Positions 21,160 through 28,156 of a DNA stretch of 64,000 nucleotides are shown piece by piece (within the stretch, counting starts at the first letter, position 1; every line of letters begins with the position of its first letter). The notes under the pieces are model-generated. The model was not told the origin of the DNA. It did no database searches and saw nothing but the letters and a program-made list of their open reading frames with translations. The position numbers were made by a program, and so were the translations under genes. The stretch is from Mycobacterium sp. E2733 (GTDB taxonomy: Bacteria > Actinomycetota > Actinomycetes > Mycobacteriales > Mycobacteriaceae), in the NCBI RefSeq assembly GCF_001667585.1, contig NZ_LZJZ01000032.1, positions 81,729-145,728 on the forward strand, in the 5' to 3' direction.

Positions 21160-22326
21160 GTGCTAGCAGCGATCGGACACGCCTTGGCAGTGACGGGATC
21201 GATGACGTGGGAAATCCTGTGGGCGCTGATCTTGGGATTTGCTCTGTCTGCGGTGGTGCAAGCTGTGGTGCGGCGCTCGACCATCGTGGCGCTGCTGGGC
21301 GACGACCGCCCACGCACCTTGGCCCTCGCCGCCGGTCTCGGCGCGGCATCGTCGTCATGCTCGTACGCCGCGGTGGCCTTGGCCCGATCCCTCTTCCGCA
21401 AGGGCGCCAGCTTCACCGCCGCCATGGCATTCGAGATCGGCTCGACCAACCTGGTGGTCGAACTGGGCATCATCCTGGCCCTGCTGATGGGCTGGCAATT
21501 CACCGCGGCGGAATTCGTCGGCGGCCCGCTGATAATCGTAGTGCTCGAGGTCTTGTTCCGATTGTTCGTGCGCTCCAGGCTTATCGATGCCGCCCGTGAG
21601 CAGGCCGACCGCGGGCTCGCCGGTTCGATGGAAGGCCATGCGGCCATGGACATGTCGATCAAGAAGCAGGGCTCGTTCTCTCGGCGCCTTTTTTCCCCGG
21701 AGGGCTTCACTTCCGTTGCCCATGTGTTCGCGATGGAGTGGTTGGCGATCCTGCGCGACCTCGTTCTGGGCCTGTTGATCGCGGGGGCCATCGCGGCGTG
21801 GGTGCCCGAAAAGTTCTGGCAGAGTTTCTTTTTGGCCGACCACCCGGGCTGGTCGACGATATGGGGGCCGATCGTTGGACCAATCGTGGCGATCGTGTCC
21901 TTCGTCTGCTCGATCGGCAATGTCCCGCTTGCCGCGGTGCTGTGGAACGGGGGCATCAGTTTCGGCGGTGTCGTCGCGTTCATCTACGCCGACCTGCTGA
22001 TCCTGCCGATCCTGAACATCTACCGCAAGTACTACGGAACCAGGATGATGCTGACACTGCTGGGCACGTTCTATGCGGCCATGGTCGCGGCGGGCTATCT
22101 GGTCGAATTGATCTTCGGCACAGCGAGTCTCATTCCGAAGCAGCGCAACGCCACGGTCATGGAAGCGACGATTTCGTGGAACTACACGACCTGGCTCAAT
22201 ATCGTCTTCCTCGCCGTCGCCGCCATCCTGGTGGCCCGGTTCGTCACGACGGGCGGAGTTCCGATGGCGCGCATGATGGGCGGCTCACCCGCCGCTGGGC
22301 ACGAACACGATCACGAGTGCCACTAG
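21160..22326 (+). CDS. ArsP/DUF318-family permease, RicR-regulon type (Rv2963-like)
   Basis: Polytopic inner-membrane protein, 388 residues with about 9-10 hydrophobic segments, of the permease family PF03773. Conserved Cys-containing membrane motifs are ASSSCSYAAVALARSLF (about 67-83) and FVCSIGNVPLAAVLWNGG (about 248). A cytosolic loop near 150-190 is charged. The C-terminus ends GHEHDHECH, a likely metal-binding tail. GTG start after GAGGGGAAGGA. Rv2963 belongs to the RicR copper regulon, and the operator upstream fits. Transport of copper itself is not established; the family includes organoarsenical exporters. Confidence 0.88.
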   Translation: MLAAIGHALAVTGSMTWEILWALILGFALSAVVQAVVRRSTIVALLGDDRPRTLALAAGLGAASSSCSYAAVALARSLFRKGASFTAAMAFEIGSTNLVVELGIILALLMGWQFTAAEFVGGPLIIVVLEVLFRLFVRSRLIDAAREQADRGLAGSMEGHAAMDMSIKKQGSFSRRLFSPEGFTSVAHVFAMEWLAILRDLVLGLLIAGAIAAWVPEKFWQSFFLADHPGWSTIWGPIVGPIVAIVSFVCSIGNVPLAAVLWNGGISFGGVVAFIYADLLILPILNIYRKYYGTRMMLTLLGTFYAAMVAAGYLVELIFGTASLIPKQRNATVMEATISWNYTTWLNIVFLAVAAILVARFVTTGGVPMARMMGGSPAAGHEHDHECH

Positions 22327-22359
22327 CTGATGGCGTGAACCTGTTGAGCGAGTGAGGAT

Positions 22360-22842
22360 TCAGAAGCGGCTGGCGAGCTTCTCGCGCAGGAGGCGGTTGA
22401 CCGGTTCGGGCAGCAGCTCCGAGACGTCCCCGCCCAACAGCGCAACCTCTTTTGCCAAGGACGACGAGACGAACGAATAGCGGGGTGTCGTCGCGACGAA
22501 AAACGTGTCGACGCCGGCGATGTGCTTGTTCATCTGCGCCATCTGCAGCTCGTATTCGAAGTCGGTGCCGGTGCGCAGGCCCTTCACGATGGCGGTCATC
22601 CCCTGCGACCTGACGAAGTCCACCACCAGACCCTGGCCGGCCTCGACCCGCAGGTTGGGCAGATGTGTCGTCGACTCGTTGATCATCGCGATCCGCTCGT
22701 CGAGCTCGAACATGCCCTTCTTGGCGGGATTGGTCAGGATCGCCACCACCACCTCGTCGAACTGAGCCGCCGCCCGTTCGAAGACGTCGATGTGACCCAA
22801 CGTCACTGGATCAAACGACCCCGGGCATACCGCGCCACTCAT
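22360..22842 (-). CDS. coaD: phosphopantetheine adenylyltransferase
   Basis: Fourth step of coenzyme A synthesis, making dephospho-CoA from 4'-phosphopantetheine and ATP; 160 residues. The nucleotidyltransferase motif is [15 protein letters not shown] at residues 5-19 (T/HxGH type), and the C-terminal signature is [16 protein letters not shown]. The ATG at 22842 ([12 protein letters not shown]) is the family start; the open frame upstream runs through a GC-rich repeat and is not used. Corresponds to Rv2965c. The purU gene that precedes it in M. tuberculosis is absent here. Confidence 0.96.
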   Translation of the reverse strand: MSGAVCPGSFDPVTLGHIDVFERAAAQFDEVVVAILTNPAKKGMFELDERIAMINESTTHLPNLRVEAGQGLVVDFVRSQGMTAIVKGLRTGTDFEYELQMAQMNKHIAGVDTFFVATTPRYSFVSSSLAKEVALLGGDVSELLPEPVNRLLREKLASRF

Positions 22843-22858
22843 GTCGCGCACCGACGAC

Positions 22859-22963
22859 GATGCAGTGGGGGCACCGCCCGATCGCGGGGGACAAAGCGAT
22901 GAGGTGGGGGTACGCCCCCACAAGTGGGAGGAACCCCCACCCGCTTGCGGGGGAGAGCGGCGC
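22859..22963. repeat. dispersed GC-rich repeat, family B, copy 1
   Basis: This sequence begins GATGCAGTGGGGGCACC just upstream of coaD and contains several GTGGGGG/CCCCCAC inverted units and CCCGCTTGCGGGGGAG. The same opening and the same CCCGCTTGCGGGGGAG element occur in reverse orientation at 28081-28145. It fills the rsmD-coaD junction. Confidence 0.65.
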
Positions 22964-22991
22964 TCATGTCGAAAGACGGTACACGCCCGAC

Positions 22992-23546
22992 TCACAGTCG
23001 TTCGGCCAGCTCCAAACGGGTGTCACCATACACGCGCGGCGGCCACACGGACCAGCCGGCCGGCCAGCTCAACGGCGCGCCGGAAGCCGCGCGCTCCACC
23101 ACCGCCACGGTTCCGGGCTTCGCCCAGCCATGAGTGACCAAGGCGGCCAATACGGCTTCCACCTCGGCGGCCTCGACGTCGTAAGGCGGGTCGGCCAGTA
23201 CGAGGTCGACCGGGCTCGCGGTCCCGGCCGCCAAAACGGTCGCGACCGCGCCGCGGCGCACCGCCGCGCCGGTCAAACCGAGGGCGTCGATGTTGCGTGC
23301 GATGACGGACGCGCTGCGCTGATCCGATTCCACGAACAACGCCGACGCGGCCCCCCGCGACAGCGCCTCCAATCCCAGTGCGCCCGAACCGGCATAGAGG
23401 TCCAGCACCGCAACGTCGTTCAGGTCACGCCGCACGGTCAAGATGTTGAAAAGCGACTCACGCACGCGGTCGGTGGTCGGCCTCGTCCCTCGCGGCGGGA
23501 CGGCGATGCGCCGGCCGCCTGCCACGCCGCCGATGATCCGGGTCAC
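22992..23546 (-). CDS. rsmD: 16S rRNA (guanine(966)-N2)-methyltransferase RsmD
   Basis: SAM-dependent rRNA methyltransferase, 184 residues. The family N-terminus is [18 protein letters not shown] with [18 protein letters not shown]-binding motif I is [18 protein letters not shown] (about 58-75), and the catalytic motif is LVLADPPYD (about 138). It corresponds to Rv2966c. In M. tuberculosis the large pyruvate carboxylase gene pca follows upstream; here the VKOR gene stop is only 10 bases away. Confidence 0.93.
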   Translation of the reverse strand: MTRIIGGVAGGRRIAVPPRGTRPTTDRVRESLFNILTVRRDLNDVAVLDLYAGSGALGLEALSRGAASALFVESDQRSASVIARNIDALGLTGAAVRRGAVATVLAAGTASPVDLVLADPPYDVEAAEVEAVLAALVTHGWAKPGTVAVVERAASGAPLSWPAGWSVWPPRVYGDTRLELAERL

Positions 23547-23556
23547 GTGCCAACGC

Positions 23557-24192
23557 TTACAGCAGCGTCGACCAATAGTCCCAGAACCGCGCCATGATCA
23601 GCAGAAACACCGCGGTGAACCACAGCGCGGCGATGGACCACCGCCATTGGTACAGCACCCACGCCACACCGCGTCCCCGGCGTTGCAGCGCCGGGCGGCA
23701 CACGATCGACGCGACGACGACCAGCAAGGTGATGGTGGCCGCCCAGACCACCATGCAGTAGGGGCACAACGCGCCGATGCTGTACAGGCTCTCGTAGATC
23801 AGCCAGTGCACGAACCCCGCCCCGATCACCAGCCCGACCGTCAACCCGATCCAATACCATTGCGGCAAGGCTACTTTGGTCACCGCCAGCAGCCCAGTGA
23901 CGACCACCACGGTGAAAGCCCCGAGGCCGAGCAGCGGATTGGGGAATCCCAGCACCGACGCCTGCGGCGTGACCATCACCGAGCCGCACGACAGGATCGG
24001 GTTGAAGTTGCACGACGGCACGTACGCCGGGTTGAGCAGGAGGTCGATCTTCTCGACGGTCAGCGTCGCGGAGGCGACCAAGCCGATGACACCGGCGATC
24101 AGCACCCACCACGCGCTGGGCGCCCGCACGCGAGCTTCGGGACCCAATTCCGGTGTCAGGCCGGCGGTTTGGGCTGACACCGGAGTGGTCAC
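23557..24192 (-). CDS. vitamin K epoxide reductase family protein
   Basis: Bacterial VKOR homologue, a quinone-linked membrane enzyme that reoxidises DsbA-like proteins during periplasmic disulfide formation. The 211-residue protein has about five membrane segments. The loop cysteines are in [14 protein letters not shown] (about 62-75), and the active-site pair is in [11 protein letters not shown]. It overlaps the DsbA-like gene by 4 bases (GTGA), so the pair is translationally coupled, fitting a donor-acceptor pair. Corresponds to Rv2968c. Confidence 0.93.
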   Translation of the reverse strand: MTTPVSAQTAGLTPELGPEARVRAPSAWWVLIAGVIGLVASATLTVEKIDLLLNPAYVPSCNFNPILSCGSVMVTPQASVLGFPNPLLGLGAFTVVVVTGLLAVTKVALPQWYWIGLTVGLVIGAGFVHWLIYESLYSIGALCPYCMVVWAATITLLVVVASIVCRPALQRRGRGVAWVLYQWRWSIAALWFTAVFLLIMARFWDYWSTLL

Positions 24193-24953
24193 GTGGCCGC
24201 GGGGCTCACGGCGCCGTCGATGCCCGGCACGTCACCCACGATGCTCTTGATCTTGGCGACCAGCGCATCCGGGGTGGACGGGTCGTACTCGTCGCCGTTG
24301 ATCTTGATGGTCGGCGTGGCGTTGATCTTCGCCGCCGCCGCCTCGCCGGTGACCTTGGCGATGTACTTGCCGCTGTTGACGCAGTCGGGCACCTTGCCGA
24401 CGACGCCGGCCTCGCGGGCCAGCTCGATCAAGCGGGCGTTGTCGGGAAAGCTGGTGCCGCGTTCGCTGGGCTGGATGTCGGTGGTGAACAGCGCGGTGTG
24501 GAATCGGCGGAACGCGTCGATGGACTCGTCGGCCACGCACAGGGCCGCGGCGCCCGCCCGCGACGAATAGTTCTGGTTTCGGGAGTTGTCGAGGATCGAC
24601 ACCATCGAGTAGTCGGCCGCAATGGCACCGACGTCGATGAGCCTGGACACCGTCGGGCCGAACGTGCGCTCGAAGTTGCCGCAGGCCGGGCAGAGGAAGT
24701 CCTCGTAGAACGTGACCACGGCCTTGGGGTTGCTCGTCCCCGGCTGGGTGACCAGCTTGCTCGACGTCACCCGCACCGTGTCACCCGAGCCGATCGCGGC
24801 CGTCTTCTTGTGGTGCGTCACCACGATGTAGGAGACCAGCGCGACCAGGAAGATGACGACGACGGCGGTCCCGCCGATCTGAACGAGTCGGCCCGATTTA
24901 CCGTCGGCAGCCTTCATGTCAAAGCGCGGGGGGCGTTTGGATTTGTCGGCCAC
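24189..24953 (-). CDS. DsbA-like thioredoxin-fold protein
   Basis: Membrane-anchored thiol oxidoreductase, 254 residues. A cytosolic Lys-rich N-terminus is followed by one membrane segment (GTAVVVIFLVALVSYIVV, about 25-42). The thioredoxin-like domain has the active site FYEDFLCPACGNFERTFG and cis-Pro region NATPTIKINGDEYDP. GTG at 24953 (VADKSKRPPRFD) is preferred over the open frame 16 codons upstream because the family starts there. Partner of the adjacent VKOR. Corresponds to Rv2969c. Confidence 0.92.
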   Translation of the reverse strand: MADKSKRPPRFDMKAADGKSGRLVQIGGTAVVVIFLVALVSYIVVTHHKKTAAIGSGDTVRVTSSKLVTQPGTSNPKAVVTFYEDFLCPACGNFERTFGPTVSRLIDVGAIAADYSMVSILDNSRNQNYSSRAGAAALCVADESIDAFRRFHTALFTTDIQPSERGTSFPDNARLIELAREAGVVGKVPDCVNSGKYIAKVTGEAAAAKINATPTIKINGDEYDPSTPDALVAKIKSIVGDVPGIDGAVSPAAT

Positions 24954-25044
24954 AGTTTCCGTGATCCTTCGGTACTCGGGTTGTCGTTCGGTGGTGGGCA
25001 AGACAACGGCGCCTCTAGATTACCGGCGGCGACCGCGCAAGAGA

Positions 25045-26166
25045 TCAGACCCGGCTCAGGTGGGCACGCAGAGCGGAAATCAATTCGGTGGTCGCGGCGG
25101 CGCTGCCGCCGCCGAGCTGGAACAGGTTGGCGAAGCCGTGCGTCAGCGACCCCATGCAACGCAGATCGACCGCGGTCCCGGCGGCCTGCAGGGCCGCCGC
25201 GTAACTCTCACCTTCGTCGCGCAAGGGGTCGAAACCGGCGACCGCGATCAGCGCGGGCGCGAGCCCGGCCAACGACTCGGCCAGCAGCGGCGAGACCCGC
25301 GGGTCCGTCCGGTCGATGCCCGAACGCCTGAGGTATTGAGACTCAAACCAGTCGATGTCGCGCTTGGTCAACAGGAATCCGCGTGCGAACAGGCCCATCG
25401 AACGGGTCTGCGCGGTGAAGTCGGTCCGCGGGTAGATCAGCCACTGCAGCACGGGGGCGGGCTCGCCCTCGTCGCGCGCCCGTTGGCAGACGACGGCGGC
25501 CAGGTTGCCGCCCGCACTGTCGCCGCCGACGGCGACCCGGCCAGGCGCAGCGCCGAGTTGCTCGGCGTGGTCGTATGCCCACCTGAAGGCGGCGTACGCG
25601 TCCTCGACCGCGGCCGGCGCGGGGTGCTCGGGAGCCAGCCGGTAGTCGATCGACAGCACGTGAATGCCGGCGTCACGACACGTCAACCGGCACAGCGCGT
25701 CGTAGGAGTCCAAGTCGCCGATGGACCATCCGCCGCCGTGGTAGAAGACCAGCAGGGGCGCGGACGCGCCGTTGGCGGGGCGGTAGTGCCGCGCCGGGAT
25801 CTGGAAGGCCGGCCCTGGCAGCGATAGCTCCTCGACGTCGACGTGGATCTGCGGACCGGGTAGTTCCAGCAAGAGCTGGCGGAACTGAGCGCGGGATGCA
25901 CCCGGGTCGTCGTCGACGACCAGACCGTCGATGCCCACGGCGCGCAGACCGGAAAGCATCAGCTGAAGCGTGGCGTCAAGCGTGTTGCCGTCGATGGTGA
26001 CCGAACGGCCACCGAACAGCGCGCGCTTGGCCGGGGTCGGGATCCACGGAATGACCTTGACACCGATCGTGGAGACGGCGCCCTGCATGCGACTGGCCAG
26101 GCGCATCGGCGAGTGCTTCACGCCAAGGTGGAGGTCCGGCGCAGGCACGCTCTTGGTCATGGGCAC
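25045..26166 (-). CDS. lipN: hormone-sensitive-lipase family esterase LipN
   Basis: Carboxylesterase/lipase of the HSL family, 373 residues. The oxyanion motif is VFYHGGGWSIGD (about 138), the nucleophile elbow is GGDSAGGNLAAVV (about 208), the acid is in AGFDPLRDEGE (about 305) and the His is in LTHGFANLF (about 345). All three triad residues are present. No signal peptide is evident. It corresponds to Rv2970c. It diverges from the aldo/keto reductase gene across a 344-base gap. Confidence 0.92.
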   Translation of the reverse strand: MPMTKSVPAPDLHLGVKHSPMRLASRMQGAVSTIGVKVIPWIPTPAKRALFGGRSVTIDGNTLDATLQLMLSGLRAVGIDGLVVDDDPGASRAQFRQLLLELPGPQIHVDVEELSLPGPAFQIPARHYRPANGASAPLLVFYHGGGWSIGDLDSYDALCRLTCRDAGIHVLSIDYRLAPEHPAPAAVEDAYAAFRWAYDHAEQLGAAPGRVAVGGDSAGGNLAAVVCQRARDEGEPAPVLQWLIYPRTDFTAQTRSMGLFARGFLLTKRDIDWFESQYLRRSGIDRTDPRVSPLLAESLAGLAPALIAVAGFDPLRDEGESYAAALQAAGTAVDLRCMGSLTHGFANLFQLGGGSAAATTELISALRAHLSRV

Positions 26167-26510
26167 TCCCTTGAGTAAAACGTCTAACGCTCGACGACGG
26201 CGGCTGTCCGCTTGCCCGCCGTCGTGTCGGAGCCTTCCGGTTCCCGGCGGCCACCGAGCAGATGCGGTTGGTGTCGCGCTGCGCGCCGGCAGGGCGGTTG
26301 CCGGTTCGGCTGTGCCGTGTGACCAACTCTACGTGTAACGAATATGCGAAATTCAGGCCAGGGTCCGATATCACCGCGGCCCGGCCCGGTGTTCGATGAG
26401 GTGGTATTTTTCCAGCCCGGTACTATCGCGCCGATGGGACGGCGTCGACCTTCTGGCACGATGACGGCACCCGGCTGGGTCCACGATCCTTCAATTTCAC
26501 AGGCAGGTGA
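26167..26510. other. 344-base divergent intergenic region (lipN / aldo-keto reductase)
   Basis: No credible gene is seen. A TACTAT (about 26420-26425) could be the -10 element for the reductase, giving a leader of about 80 bases. The AT-richer stretch 26325-26350 is the best place for a lipN promoter. No repeat, tRNA or hairpin of note was found. Confidence 0.45.
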
Positions 26511-27362
26511 ATGACATTGGCTAGCGAGTCGGGCGCGGCCGTGCCCTCGATAGCTCTTAATGACGAAAACACGATGCCGGTGCTTGGCCTGGGTGTCGCG
26601 GATTTGTCGGAAGACGAGACCGAGCGCGCGGTCTCGGCGGCGCTGGAGATGGGCTGCCGGCTGATCGACACCGCCTCGGCCTACGGCAACGAGGCTGCCG
26701 TCGGCCGTGCCATCGCGGCCTCCGGGATTCCCCGCGCAGAGCTGTTCGTCACCACCAAGCTGGCCGCCGCCGACCACGGATTCCTGCGGTCCATGGAGGC
26801 CTGCAAGGAGAGCCTGGAGCGGCTGGGCCTGGATTATGTTGACCTTTACCTGATCCACTGGCCCGTCCCGGCGCGCGGCGAGTACGTGAACTCCTTCGGC
26901 GGCCTGATCCAGTGCCGCGGGGACGGGCTCGCACGTTCGATCGGCGTCTCGAACTTCACCGAGCTGCACGTGACGGACGTCATCGACCTGAGCTTTGTGA
27001 CCCCGGCTGTCAACCAGATCGAGCTGCACCCGCTGCTCAACCAGGAACCGCTGCGCAAGGCCGACGCCGAACACAACGTGGTCACCCAGGCCTACACGCC
27101 GCTGGCGCTCGGCAAGTTGAAGGACAACCCGACCGTGACCTCCGTCGCCGGCGAATACGGCAAGACCCCGGCTCAGGTACTTCTCCGGTGGAACCTGCAG
27201 CTGGGCAACGCGGTCGTCTTCCGGTCCGCCAATCCTGAGCACATCGCCGGCAACCTCGACGTCTTCGACTTCGAGTTGGCCGCCGAGCACATGGACGCCA
27301 TCAACGGGCTGAACGACGGCACCCGGTTGCGCCCCGACCCCAACACCTTCGAGGGCATTTAG
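26511..27362 (+). CDS. aldo/keto reductase
   Basis: NADPH-dependent carbonyl reductase, 283 residues, (beta/alpha)8 fold. The catalytic tetrad is visible: Asp and Tyr in [18 protein letters not shown] (about 51-68), Lys in [13 protein letters not shown], and His in [13 protein letters not shown]. The C-terminal cofactor region has [15 protein letters not shown]. The ATG is preceded by CAGGCAGGTGA. Corresponds to Rv2971, whose family reduces dicarbonyls such as methylglyoxal in vitro; the physiological substrate here is unknown. It converges on the HNH gene with 1 base between stops. Confidence 0.94.
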   Translation: MTLASESGAAVPSIALNDENTMPVLGLGVADLSEDETERAVSAALEMGCRLIDTASAYGNEAAVGRAIAASGIPRAELFVTTKLAAADHGFLRSMEACKESLERLGLDYVDLYLIHWPVPARGEYVNSFGGLIQCRGDGLARSIGVSNFTELHVTDVIDLSFVTPAVNQIELHPLLNQEPLRKADAEHNVVTQAYTPLALGKLKDNPTVTSVAGEYGKTPAQVLLRWNLQLGNAVVFRSANPEHIAGNLDVFDFELAAEHMDAINGLNDGTRLRPDPNTFEGI

Positions 27363-27363
27363 G

Positions 27364-28077
27364 CTAGCCCGCGGGGCAGGTGGCCGCCGCTTGTCGCAAT
27401 ACCCCCGTCGACGGCTGGTCCACCGGTAACGAATAACCGCGCAGCACGGCGATGAACTGCATCGCGTACTGGCAGGCGAACGCGGCATTCGGCGGCATCC
27501 ACTGCGCCGGCGCCGCGTCGCCCTTGTCCTGATTCGCCTGTCCGTCGACGGCCAGCAGGTTGGCCGGATCGTTGGCGAACCGCAGCCGCTCGTCGTCTGG
27601 CCAGGCAGAGGCGCCCATGTCCCAGGCGTAGGCGAGCGGGACGATGTGGTCGATCTGCACCGCCTCCCCGACCTTGGCGCCGCGCTGGAACGCGATGGTC
27701 TTGTTGGTGTACGGATCGTGCAGGGTGCCGGTGGCCACGGCGTCCGGGCATCGTTTGGTCGAGACATACGTCTTGTCGATGAGGTCGCGGTTGAGGATGT
27801 CGTCGCGGGTGTCGCAGCCGTTGTGCCCCAGCGGGGCGTCGTTGTCGTCGGTCCACGCGGCGCCGAACGCGGCTCTGCGGTAGTCGTACCGGTGTGCCCG
27901 CACCGGTAGCACCGCGATGCCCGCGAGCACGTCGGTGCCGGGTTGCACCGTGGGGACGTCGGCGCGCGCCGCGTATTCGGCGGCGTGCCTGGCCGTCGAG
28001 GATCCGACCGTCTGGTAGGCGACCAGCAGCGCGAGCGCCGCGGCCGCGGACAACCACAGCAGAAGCTTGCGGTTCAC
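27364..28077 (-). CDS. exported HNH endonuclease-fold protein (DUF1524-like)
   Basis: A 237-residue protein with an N-terminal signal or membrane anchor (LLLWLSAAAALALLVAYQTV, residues 5-24), then a domain with HNH-type motifs: AVQIDHIVPLAYAWDMGASA (about 146-165) and ANDPANLLAV. The Asp-His and Asn pair match the GmrSD C-terminal/DUF1524 nuclease fold. Several cysteines (CDTRDD, KRCPDA, CQYAM, TCPAG) could form disulfides. GTG start after a GGGGGA stretch supplied by the adjacent repeat. Corresponds in length and position to Rv2972c. A secreted nuclease is the natural reading but is not proven. Confidence 0.82.
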   Translation of the reverse strand: MNRKLLLWLSAAAALALLVAYQTVGSSTARHAAEYAARADVPTVQPGTDVLAGIAVLPVRAHRYDYRRAAFGAAWTDDNDAPLGHNGCDTRDDILNRDLIDKTYVSTKRCPDAVATGTLHDPYTNKTIAFQRGAKVGEAVQIDHIVPLAYAWDMGASAWPDDERLRFANDPANLLAVDGQANQDKGDAAPAQWMPPNAAFACQYAMQFIAVLRGYSLPVDQPSTGVLRQAAATCPAG

Positions 28078-28080
28078 TAG

Positions 28081-28145
28081 CGCCGTCCCCCACACGTGGG
28101 AGGTGCCCCCACTCCCCCGCAAGCGGGTGGTGCCCCCACTGCATC
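28081..28145. repeat. dispersed GC-rich repeat, family B, copy 2
   Basis: Read on the minus strand it opens GATGCAGTGGGGGCACC and continues with CCCGCTTGCGGGGGAG, then CACCTCCCACGTGTGGG. The first two elements are the same as in the copy at 22859-22963. It fills the recG-HNH junction and supplies purine-rich sequence just before the HNH gene start. Confidence 0.65.
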
Positions 28146-28156
28146 GTCGCCGGCGG

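Noticed and set aside
22843..22995. Extended coaD start giving 211 residues
   Set aside because: The extra 51 residues come from the family B repeat and have no similarity to CoaD, whose nucleotide motif must be near the N-terminus.
26184..27767. 527-codon minus-strand frame across the aldo/keto reductase and the lipN gap
   Set aside because: It crosses antisense to the reductase and the HNH gene end. The real lipN and HNH frames flank it, and its translation has no family character.
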